From assembly GCA_038380435.1 (NCBI GenBank), contig JAWZYU010000019.1, forward strand, positions 24,577,801 through 24,641,800: 64,000 nt of DNA, read 5' to 3'. Source of the stretch: Ryuthela nishihirai (lineage: Eukaryota > Arthropoda > Arachnida > Araneae > Heptathelidae). Below the pieces are notes generated by a model. That model was not told the DNA's origin. It was given only the letters and a program-made list of their open reading frames with translations, and ran no database searches. A program made the position numbers and the translations under genes. Of this stretch, positions 55,036 to 64,000 are shown piece by piece (the stretch's first letter is position 1; each line of letters begins with the position of its first letter).

Positions 55036-55530
55036 TTGAGTAGACTACAATTGGATGGATTGCAATTCAATGGATACGACAACTGGGGATATACGACAAT
55101 TGGGTGGATTGCAATTGAATGGAAACGACAACTGGGAAATACGACAATTGGGTGGATTGCAATTGAGTGGAAACGACGACTGGGAAATGCGACAATTGGG
55201 TGGATTGCAATTGAATGGAAACGACAACTGGAAAATACGACAATTGGGTGGATTGCAATTGAATGAAACCGACAAATGGGAAATACGACAATTGGGTGGA
55301 TTGCAATTGAATGAAACCGACAAATGGGAAATACGACAATTGGGTGGATTGCAATTGAATGGAAACGACAACTGGGAAATACGACAAATGGGTGGATTGA
55401 AACTGAATGGACAAAACAACTGGGAAGATACGACAATTGGGTGGATTACGACAACTAGGAGGATAGGACAATTGGGTAGACGACAACTAGGTGAATGCGA
55501 CAATTGGGTGGATACGACAATTGGATACAA
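55036..55530 (+). repeat. 48-bp minisatellite, about seven and a half units
   Basis: Unit: ACGACAATTGGGTGGATTGC, AATTGAATGGAAACGACAAC, TGGGAAAT. The period is 48, a multiple of three, and the unit has no stop in several frames. Long open frames therefore run on both strands (up to 161 codons) but are artefacts of the repeat. Each unit contains CAATTG-rich half palindromes. Block A has only a short, unexpanded precursor at 1040-1110. Confidence 0.93.
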
Positions 55531-56123
55531 ATAAGGAAAGATGAGGTATAATTTGGATTACTATCACTAATCCTAATATTTCTGCCTTGAGCAAACAATT
55601 TCAATAGTACTTGTAAATCTCATGTACCAGGCACTCCATAGAACGAATTTGCTTAGATAGCTACATATTCGGTAACTACTTATATGTAAATGAATTACTG
55701 CGGCTATGTGGTACATATATCACATAGCCGAAATAATTCTAAATTGCACGAACGCACTGCAATATTTATATCTATTCTCTATAATCTGTTTTTCCCTCTT
55801 TAGTCCGACAAAACACTAGATCGGATTTTTTTACAACGTTTGTTCCATATAAACGTAGTAAACGGAAAACGAAAGAATGCTCTAATGCAAAACAAAGCTT
55901 CATAGAATCATTTGCTTTCTCACTAATATGATCCTCAATAAAGCGAAATTAAAATAAAAATTAATTTTCTTCTAAAAGATACAATCAGAAACTAATCAAA
56001 AAATCAATTTATTTCCAGATAAACATAGTGTCTAGAAACACTTTTACATTTGAGAGTTGGAAATAAACTACCCACAAGAATTATAAACTCGCCTGTAGAC
56101 AAGAGAAATGCACATATTATGTA

Positions 56124-56333
56124 CAGTCGCTCAAAGAAATATCCGAACACTATGATTGATTACAGAATTCAGAATAAATATTTAGCAAAGATTTTTCTAG
56201 AAATTAGTGATTTGGCAACCTTAGTGTACAGTACACGAACGTTGCCATATCACTAATTTCTAAAAAAAGTTGCCAGATATTTTTTCTGAATTCTGTAATC
56301 AACCGTAGTGTTCGGATATTTTTTGAGCGACTG
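56124..56333. mobile_element. Hairpin MITE CAGTCGCTC, 210 bp, TA target
   Basis: Inverted arms of about 95 bases with ends CAGTCGCTCAAAGAAATATC and GATATTTTTTGAGCGACTG. TA is at 56122-56123 and 56334-56335. The empty site with a single TA is in block A (ATTATGTACAAAGCACG near 1696-1712). The end sequence is typical of Tc1-group inverted repeats. Confidence 0.93.
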
Positions 56334-56839
56334 TACAAAACACACAAGTGTTTCCTGAAGTATTATTCAGTAATCTATATGCAATCTAAACTATTCAAAA
56401 AATATTCAACAGAGGTCACAGCAAAACTTCTATGTCATGCGACCAAGTTTTTAGTTTATTCCTAAATTTATGAAAGTGTTTTTCTGTTTTAATACAGTCT
56501 GGCATTTCACTGAATATTTTAGGGGCTCTGTTGGCAAAAATGCTTTTGAATGAGTTTTTTAGGCTTAGAAATATAAATATTTGGATGGTTACTACTTCTA
56601 CTTTCGTAAACTGATGTCACTAAAATTTTTTTATCCCAGTTTTTAAACAAATGAAATATGATTATGAATACACACAATTTTTTTATGGGTAACATATGGA
56701 ACTCTTTATAAATATTTCTAGTGCTGCCATATTTTCATTTTTTGGCAATACGTCTTACAATATGATGTTGTATCCGAATAAGAGATTTTATATCACTTGA
56801 ACATTTACCACCCCAGTATGTAATTACATAAATAAGGTA

Positions 56840-57113
56840 GAGTCGCTCAATAAAATATTCGAACACTATGGTTGATTAGAGAATTCAGAAAAAATATCTG
56901 GCAGCGATTTTTTTAGAAATGAGTGATCTGGCAAACTTCGTGTCACGAAAAAATATCTGGCAACGATTTTTTTAGAAATGAATGATCTGGCAAGCTTCGT
57001 GTCACGGGACACGAAGCTTGCCAGGTCACTGATTTCTAAAAAAATCGTTGCCAGATATTTGTTTCTGAATTCCGTAAACAACCATAGTGTTCGGATCCTT
57101 ATTTTAGCGACTA
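56840..57113. mobile_element. Hairpin MITE CAGTCGCTC, 274 bp, with internal duplication
   Basis: Same family as 56124. TA flanks at 56838-56839 and 57114-57115. The left arm contains a 60-base direct duplication (AAAAAATATCTGGCA-CGATT ... CTTCGTGTCACG at 56888-56945 and 56949-57006). This makes it longer and leaves a perfect central palindrome around GTGTCACGGGACACG. Block A lacks it at about 2220-2232. Confidence 0.9.
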
Positions 57114-57480
57114 TATGACTTAATCCATGAGTGATATATCGTTTTCAAAAAAGAAAAATCTAGAAAACTTCGAATAAAATATATGCTTGGGAATTTGCAT
57201 TAATGCATTTAATAACATGAGATATATGGCTCACCCAATTTAATTTGCGATCAGTAGTCATCAACACCCGTAATTGCTTTACGTATACATTTATTTCCAG
57301 TACAACTGCTGTCATGATAAAATATTTTACTTCTTTGTCTATACGGGTGCCATCTCAATCTCATCAGTCGACTTCATTCCGTTTCTAGATCCTCCCCCCC
57401 TCTCTTTATTGTTTCTACATCCAGTCCAATTAAATTTCATCCGTCCCCTTACAACTCTCCAGTCAGTTCACTTCCCACAA

Positions 57481-57872
57481 ATGGGGCGGGGGTGGCTCAG
57501 TCGGTAGCGCGCCAGGCTCGTAATCTGTAGTTCCCAGGTTCGAGTCCCAGCTGGGTCAGCGTTGAGATTTATCTCCGCAAAATTCCCCGCCTTGCCCACT
57601 GTCAGTAGGGGACACCGATGGGCTTGGAAAGGCAACCGTCCGTCGGATGGGACGTTAAGCCGTGGCCCCGTCTGCGGGAGAGCCATACCCTGTGCACGTT
57701 AAAGAACACGCTGGATGGCTTTGACGGGAGACTACCATCTGTCTCCCAACAGCTGTTCCAGTGGGTCCCCTCCCCCAACCTTCTCTGAGCCTTCGGGGCC
57801 CATGTGACCTGGATATTTAGCCCATGGTGTGCAAAAAGGTGCCACTCAGTGGTAAAACAACCCAAAACAACA
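57481..57872 (+). mobile_element. Thr-like SINE, full length, 11-bp target duplication
   Basis: A complete 392-base copy flanked by ACTTCCCACAA at 57470-57480 and 57873-57883; the uninterrupted sequence is seen in block A near 2574-2590. Order: G-rich start, tRNA-Thr-like head (loop CTCGTAA, anticodon CGT), GCGTTGAGATTTATCTCC, body with GATGGGACGTTAAGCCG and GTGCACGTTAAAGAAC, and tail ending AAAACAACCCAAAACAAC. It has no protein and depends on a LINE for copying. It is a good reference copy of the family. Confidence 0.95.
57493..57547 (+). promoter_or_regulatory. Internal RNA polymerase III promoter of the SINE (A and B boxes)
   Basis: A box TGGCTCAGTCGG at 57493-57504 and B box GGTTCGAGTCC at 57537-57547, 32 bases apart, both close to the tRNA consensus. 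This is the best preserved promoter among the copies with those at 17491 and 31755 (minus). Confidence 0.85.
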
Positions 57873-58564
57873 ACTTCCCACAACCTTATCTGAGCCTTTG
57901 GGGTCCTTGTGACCTGGCTATACACTCAAATCTCAATCAAATGCATTAGAGAAAATCAAAACAACCGATATAGAGAATTATTCCCACTAATCTGACTTTC
58001 GATACAACGGATTCTTAAATTTTTACTTTATTCTGTCCAATCTAAGTCAAACAATCTCAAATAAATGGAATGACTAGACGACACGAAAATGCATAAAACT
58101 AGCAGTATTCTCAATACTCCAGCACTGAATAAAACGGATATTTTAAAAGTTCTTTATTTCTAAAAGAAACAATCGGAAATTAATCAAATGTATTAAAAAA
58201 AATCAAAACAGCCGATATTGAGAATTATTCTCGCTTATTCCACCTCGGTTATAACGGATCTTTATACTCTTTTCAGCATCAATTAAATTTAGAAAAGGGA
58301 AACCAAAGAATGCACCAAAGAAAATCCGTATGTTCACTAAACCGACCTTTAATGTGACGATTTTTCTTTCCATTGAATCCTTTTCCTTCATTGAATCTTT
58401 CATTGAAAGTTTCTAATAATCCTTTTATAAAAAAAAATAAATAAAACAAAAAATTTCGGAAGATTCTAGCAAAATTCTGAGCACTAATAATCCATAACTC
58501 CCGCTCGAGAAAGTTCTCTCGTGTGAGAGCAGTGAAGTGTTATGTTATAGATTACCATAACACA

Positions 58565-58640
58565 AGGGCGGGGGCACTGAATTCTCTTGTCACGGATTTT
58601 CTCCGATTTCGATTGAGTCGGTAGCGCGCCAATGATTTCA
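58565..58640 (+). repeat. Thr-like SINE head remnant
   Basis: GGGCGGGGGC followed, after about 40 foreign bases, by GAGTCGGTAGCGCGCCAATG. It appears as a broken head without body, right at the end of block B similarity. Confidence 0.45.
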
Positions 58641-58682
58641 GTGGAAAATTTTTGCAAAAAACGCAAAAATTCCAAAAATTAA

Positions 58683-60222
58683 GCAATATGATTTCATAAA
58701 ATATGTCTTTTCCAATTGTTATTCAGATTTGAATCTAACTCCCAATTGACATAACATGGGAGTCTACTAATAAGGTCGCTTATTAGTAGCCTGCTGATTT
58801 GTCCCCTCAAAATCGAAACATTAAGAGTAAAAACAAAATACCAATATAACTGCATCAGATTATTTCTATTCTGATATTTCATGTTCTTTATTAGTAGCCT
58901 ACAAAGCAAGCCACTGACCGAGAATTCTGATTTCATAAATAAAGAAATTTGTTTTTAAACGACAACTGAGAACTATATTATATAAAAAGTGTTTTCGAGT
59001 GGTAGTTGTTGAATTTTCAAGTTAATTCTCTTTTCAAAACCAGGCATGTAAAACAACGATTCAAAAATAATTTCGCCGAGGAAATATTTCACCCAAAAAT
59101 CTATTCGATTAAAAAATATGGTTTAATCTATAGTCGATTTGTTAAAATTACCACTTGGTGCAAATTTTGCGAAAAATATCTGTTTTTAACAACTAACATT
59201 CGAAAAGAATTTCCCGAAAACTGTAAAGTGAATCATAATAACCGAACGGATATGTTCGATGTAACGAGATACAGATTTTTAGTAAGACAACTGTACTCAT
59301 ATTCGTGTGATATGATTCTTCATATTATCCTATATCATAAATAATAAGGACTGTCTTGGGGTCATGTGACGGATGTGTAGTGGGAAACATCCTGCTTATT
59401 ATTCAGCTAGAAGAGAGGATATCCATCAATGGAATTTCAAGGGATGTTGAGATGAAGAAGCATCACATCTTCCCTTGAAATTGGATTTTACATTCACGCT
59501 CTGGGAATGATGGAGATATTAAGTGTTATAGTATCGAATTATGTCGGTTAATATTTAATGACATACATGAGGTCCAGTTAAAAATTAAAGTTTAAAAAAA
59601 GTCGGCTGTAAAATTGTCGAATAATGAAATGCTCTGTGAAATCATACACCTGATGATCTTCGAGAAACATTTCAGTTTTCTGAATTGTTAAATGGGATTG
59701 TCTCCGTATTTTGCAAATGTGGTTTTTTTCAGCACAATGCAAATAGCCATGTACATCGGCAGCCTACGAAATGTTCCCAGGACAGTCAGCCTCAATTGTT
59801 CTCCATAGATTTCTCCAATCCACTCAGAAATATATCAGTGGCAGGAGGTGGCTCAGTCGGTAGCGCGCCAAGCTCGTATTCTGTAGTTCCCAGGTTCGAG
59901 TCCCAGCTGGGTCAGCGTTGAGATTTATCTCCGAAATTCCCCGCCCTGACCACGGTCAGTAGGAGACACCGATGGGCTTGGGAAGGCCGCCGTCCGTCGG
60001 ATGGGACGTTAAGCCGCGGCGCCGTGTGCGGGAGAGCCATACCCTGTGCAGGTTAAAGAACACACTGGATGGCCTTGACGGGAGGCTACCATCTGTCTCC
60101 CAATAGCTGTTCCAGTGGGTCCCTTTCCCCACCTTCTCTGAGCCTTCGGGGTCCTTGTGACCTGGACATTTAGCCGATGGTGTGCAAAAAAGTGCCGCTC
60201 AGAGGTAAAACAACCCAACCCA
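58683..60222 (+). repeat. Repeat unit C1 (duplicate of 61588-63154)
   Basis: It is colinear with C2 over its full length: AGCAATATGATTTCA start, CTACTAATAAGGTCGCTTA, CGAGTGGTAGTT-TTGAATT, TTTCGCCGAGGAAATATTTC, AATTATGTCGGTTAATATTT, then CAGCACAATGCAAATAGCCA and a SINE. The 112-codon frame at 59006 is open here but broken in C2, so it is probably not a gene. A run TTTTTTTCAG before CACAATGCAAATAGCC resembles a splice acceptor. Confidence 0.8.
59837..60222 (+). repeat. Thr-like SINE at the right end of C1
   Basis: A complete copy with A box TGGCTCAGTCGG, B box GGTTCGAGTCC and tail AAAACAACCCAACCCA. It sits at the same place as the SINE of C2, but the right-hand flank differs, so the C duplication ends at the SINE tail. 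Confidence 0.92.
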
Positions 60223-61587
60223 CATTGCCGCTAGAAACACTGAAATTTAAAGGTTAAAGGCACATAAATAAAGACCAGAAAGGTCAGAGGGCAAGAGGAC
60301 TGAAATATGGAAGATGAAGTTACAGAAACAAAGTTAACGCGGAAAATATTTCGAATTCCCTTTTTTATTTTAATTTGTAATAAGGAAAACCTGAAATCCT
60401 AATGCTGCAACTTTAAATGTTGACAGCTATTTTAGTTATTCGCATCAGCAATGAAAATATCCCTTACGTCATTGTCTTCTTCAATGAATAGCGCGCCTAA
60501 TTCAAAGGTTCATTGCTTTATCACTGTATCAAAAAAGTGTGATTTACTTTGATACCCAACATCTGAATGTAATTTAAACATTAAACAAAAAACATTTTAG
60601 TGATGCTTAGTTTGTACATCTTTTGCATCATACGTAGAAATGCATGATTGTCTGATCATAAAGAGATCGTGTGAAATGCACGAACTAATGAAATGGATTT
60701 TTGTTTTTCTCTGATTTGTTATTGCAAAGAAATATAAGAACTTATACATTATTAAAAACAATGACAAAACATTGAATATTAAAAAAAAAATGTCTTATGC
60801 ATTGCCCCTATTCCTTTTTGGCGTTCACGTGGTGTTCTTATTCGGCAGAAAAACTAGTTTTGGCTGTTTGGAATGAAAAGAGTTAGACCACACTGCCGTA
60901 CATTAATAGCAAACAATAACAGCTCTTAGTTCTTCATAAGAATGAAACTGTTCTAAGATCAGAAGGTTCTAACTTTAGATTTCAAAAGAATTAATATAGT
61001 GTATATATTATCCTTATATACACATATCAGCTATACAACTCAGTGTTTAGATGTGGATTTAGCCTTAAACTTTTCAGTACATATAACGATCACAAATTAG
61101 GCAATACGAACCTAAAGGTGTGCATGCTTTTTATTCGTTTTAGAGGCCGAAATTCAAAGTTAAACAAAATATAATTATTTTACTACAATACTGCATTTAT
61201 ACACTTAATGGTCCCTTTATTAGGAAGCGACCCATGCAAAATATGGCACGATATATCTTACTATTTTGCCTAAATTTCACTTTTAATTTGTTTGTTATGT
61301 ACTCATGGAATCTGGAATATTTAACAACAGGAATAAAAGGTAAACTAATTGATCTGAAAATTTGATTACAATAGCGTTCAACAAAAATTATAACTGTTAA
61401 AAAAATTTCATGAAAATGTTTTAATTTACTTTTCGTGGTTGTTTTAGTGATCATTTTAATTATACCAATTTTAATGATTCTTTTCTTCAGCATTTCATTG
61501 AATGTTTCAGCTTCAACTCTTCAAATGCTAATTACTGCTGAAAATCTAGATATGGATAGTTCTAACAAAGATCTTTAATCTACAGTC
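60223..61587. other. No gene seen between C1 and C2
   Basis: AT-rich. A 98-codon minus-strand frame (61197-61493) is lysine- and isoleucine-rich without motif, as expected of chance frames in AT-rich DNA. Around 61497-61560 (GAATGTTTCAGCTTCAACTC) is one arm of the CTCGATTT foldback family. Confidence 0.4.
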
Positions 61588-63154
61588 AGCAATATGATTT
61601 CAAAAAATAGGTTTTTCCAATTGTGTTTCAGATCTGAATCTAACTCCTCATTGACAAAACATGGGTGTCTACTAATAAGGTCGCTTACTAATAGACTGCT
61701 CGTTTGTCTCCTCAAAAACGAAACATTAAGAGTAAAAACAAAATATTAATATAACTGCATCAGATTATTTCTAAATGAACTGATATTTTATGTTTTTTAT
61801 TAGTAGCCTACAAACAAGACCCCGATCGGGAATTCTCGTTTCCAGCACAAGAGAATTCTGTAATTAAACGACAATTGACAGTTATATTTTATAAAAGTGT
61901 TTTCGAGTGGTAGTTATTGAATTTTCAAGTTATTTCCCTTTTCAAAATTAAACCTGGAAAACAACGATTCAAAAATAATTTCGCCGAGGAAATATTTCAC
62001 TCAAAAATCTATTCGATTAAAAAAATATGGTTTAATCTATAGTCAATTTGTTAAAATACCACTTGATGTAAATTTTGCGAAAAATATCTGTTTTTAACAA
62101 CTAACATTCGAAAAGAATTTCCAGAAAACTGTAAAGTGTAATCGTAATATCCGAACGGATATGTGCGAGGTAACGAGATACAAGTGTTTAGTAAGACGAC
62201 TGTACTTATATTCGTATGATATGATTTTTCAAATGATCCTGTAATCATAAATAACAAGGACTGTCTTTGGGTCATGTGACGGATGTGTAGTGGGAAAAAT
62301 CCTGCTTTTTATTCAGCTAGAAGAGAGGATATTCATCAATGAAATTTTTAAGGGAATGGTGAGATGGAGAAATATCGCATCTTCCACTGAAATGGGATTT
62401 TGAATTCACGCTGTGGAAATGAAGGAGGTATTAAGTGTATATAAATGTGGAGGAATTAATATCGAATTATGTCGGTTAATATTTAATGACATACATGAGG
62501 TCCAGTTAAAAATTAAAGTTTAAAAATATCCACACAGAAAAAATGCTTTGGCTTTGAAATTATATCGAATAATGAAATGCTCTGTGAAATCATACACCTG
62601 ACGATCTTCGAGAAATATTTCAGTTTTCTGAATTGCTAAATGAGATTGTCTCCGTATTTTGCAACTGTGTTTTTTTTTCAGCACAATGCAAATAGCCATG
62701 TACATCGGCAGCCTACGAAATGTTCCCAGGACAGTCAACCTCAATGGCTCTGCATAGATTTCTCACATCCACATAGAAACGTGTCAGGGACAGGAGGTGG
62801 CTCAGTCGGTAGCGCGCCAGTCAGGTCGAGTTCCAGGTGGGTCAGCATTGAGATTTATCTCCGCAAAATTCCCCGCCCTGCCCATGGTCAGTAGGGGGCA
62901 CCGATGGGCTTGGAAAGGCCGCTGTCCTTCGGATGGGACGTTAAGCCGCGTCGCCGTGTGCGGGAGAGCCCTACCCTGTGCACGTTCAAGAACACACTGG
63001 ACGGTCTTGACGGGAGGCTACCATCTATCTCCCAACAGCTTTTCCAGTGGGTCCCCTCCCCCAACCTTCTCTAAGCCTCCGGGGTCCATGTGACCTGGCC
63101 ATTTAGCCCATGGTGTGCAAAAAAGTGCCGCTCAGAAGTAAAACAACCCAACCC
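61588..63154 (+). repeat. Repeat unit C2 (duplicate of 58683-60222)
   Basis: Same order as C1 with many small differences, including an extra AAGTGTATATAAATGTGGAG near 62430-62455. The distance between equivalent points is about 2.9 kb, so the two units are direct repeats with unrelated DNA between them. Confidence 0.8.
62787..63154 (+). mobile_element. Thr-like SINE in C2, 12-bp target duplication
   Basis: The flanks AGAAACGTGTCA (62775-62786) and AGAAACGTATCA (63155-63166) differ at one base. The anticodon arm and part of the T arm are deleted (GCGCGCCAGTCAGGTCGAG). Body and tail are complete. Confidence 0.9.
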
Positions 63155-63324
63155 AGAAACGTATCATAACCTCATCTTAACTCTATGGTCAGCATTATGG
63201 GAGACGAAGACTTGGAAACCATTTCCAGCAAATTCTGGGTGACAGGTGTCTTTGGTTGTCATGTACCATTCATGACGACGGAATATTTGGCTAGAGTCAC
63301 CTGCTGTCACTATAAAGGGACACC

Positions 63325-64000
63325 TCTCGTGCATCTGCTGTCAGGCCAGACAATGCCAATTATGCTATGCTCCAAAATCTCTCACCATCGAGTAAGTATC
63401 GGCTGCTCCATCTTTTCAGTCGCACTTTTCTCGAGGAGCAGTTTCCGGACTCCTGGCGGGAGGCCATCGTCTTGGCCTTCCCAAAGCCAGGAGAGGATTC
63501 CAAGTTTACTTCCAATTATCGTCCCATTGCGTTGACGAGCTGCATGTACAAGGTGTTGGATAGAATGGTAAATGCGAGACTCATCTGGTATTTAGAACAC
63601 CACAACCTTCATTCCAACACCCAGTGTGGCTTTCACAGGCAAAGGTCAACACTTGACCATTTGTTACGCCTCGAACCGGCTATCATAAATTCATTTTTAG
63701 GTAGAGAGTCCTGGTGTCAATTTTCTTCAACATCGAAAAACCATACGACACGGCTTGGAGATTCGGCATTCTACGTGACAACCATAGATTCGGCTTGAGA
63801 GGTCACATGCCGAACTTCATCTCCAACTTCTTATCGGCACCTTCTTTTTGTATCCGTGTCGGCAACACTCTGTCATGATCTTACCCCCAAGAACAGGGGG
63901 GTGCTACAAGGCTGCGTTCTGAGTTTTACGCTTTCCGCTGTCAAGATTAATTCTATTACTAGACAACTTCCTCCATCAGTAGGCAATGCCCTCTATGTTG
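63325..64000 (+). pseudogene. LINE reverse transcriptase, frameshifted, cut by window edge
   Basis: MLQNLSPSSKYRLLHLFSRT (63367) to FPDSWREAIVLAFPKPGED, SNYRPIALTSCMYKVLDRMV, NTQCGFHRQRSTLDHLLRLE are the N-terminal RT blocks. After a frame change comes the IEK-YDTA region (first Asp, about 63735-63755), then GHMPNFISNFL, GVLQGCVLSFTL and VKINSITRQLP. The window ends just before the expected DD of the YVDD motif. The IEK-YDTAW and PPSVGNALYV-type text suggests the I/LOA-like group, the same as the RNase H piece at 40054. No endonuclease part precedes it. Confidence 0.85.

Larger units (their letters stand above)
52444..58564. repeat. Block B: enlarged paralogue of block A
   Basis: Colinear with 218-3294 but twice as long. 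The extra length consists of the inverted-repeat elements at 53032-53796, 53896-54871, 56124-56333 and 56840-57113, the 48-bp minisatellite (55036-55530) and the SINE at 57481-57872. For each inserted element the corresponding site in A is unoccupied and carries a single copy of the target. No gene is present. Confidence 0.8.

Noticed and set aside
55002..55534. Several 139-161 codon frames on both strands that look like a repetitive protein
   Set aside because: All are produced by the 48-bp tandem repeat, are open in competing frames, and have no counterpart in block A.
57484..57556. A genuine tRNA-Thr gene
   Set aside because: A and B boxes are good, but the anticodon stem has a mismatch, the acceptor stem does not close, and the sequence continues into a repeated SINE body.
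59006..59344. A 112-codon frame as a gene
   Set aside because: The equivalent region in C2 is frameshifted, composition is typical of AT-rich non-coding DNA, and no motif is present.

Overview
The window is AT-rich animal nuclear DNA, most likely from an arthropod; a chelicerate such as a spider is my guess and is not proven. There is no bacterial gene order, operon or ribosome binding site. Almost everything recognisable is a transposable element or its decay product. Those seen are tRNA-headed SINEs, 5'-truncated LINEs, Tc1/mariner, hAT and foldback elements, and satellites grown from them. Almost all coding pieces are broken by stops and frameshifts. One short piece, a possible last exon at 37563-37820, does not look like a transposon.

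Layout. 1-3294 is a repeat mosaic (block A) that reappears, enlarged by insertions, at 52444-58564 (block B). 5082-10935 is two satellite arrays in opposite orientation, each led on its outer side by the head of the same SINE. 15.3-18.7 kb carries a mariner-like remnant and a Tc1-like element split by a SINE. 20.5-21.5 kb is an old, diverged tandem repeat. 21.8-26.0 kb is an RTE/BovB-like LINE interrupted by a perfect-looking foldback MITE and a hAT-like insertion. 27-33 kb is a SINE cluster. 34.2-37.5 kb is a nearly full-length hAT element with an 8-bp target duplication and a nested LINE piece. 39.8-46.7 kb is a Jockey-like LINE whose upstream part holds a second LINE insertion and a hAT MITE. 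47-52 kb holds scattered fragments. 58.7-63.2 kb is a 1.5-kb unit present twice in the same orientation. A further LINE reverse transcriptase runs off the right edge.

One SINE family ties the window together. It is about 380-390 bp, with a tRNA-Thr-like head carrying A and B boxes, a body with a GATGGGACGTTAAG core, and a tail ending in AACAACCCAACCC. More than fifteen copies or fragments lie on both strands, four with readable 11-13 bp target duplications. The same body core, shortened to a 32-bp monomer, appears to have grown into the 5.3-10.8 kb satellite.

Comparison of block A with block B gives pre-insertion sites for several non-autonomous DNA elements, so their termini and target duplications can be read to the base without any database. 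These include a 765-bp long-inverted-repeat element (TA), two copies of a 210-274 bp hairpin element (TA), and a 976-bp element with TGT...ACA ends, a 4-bp TATA duplication and many short perfect palindromes.
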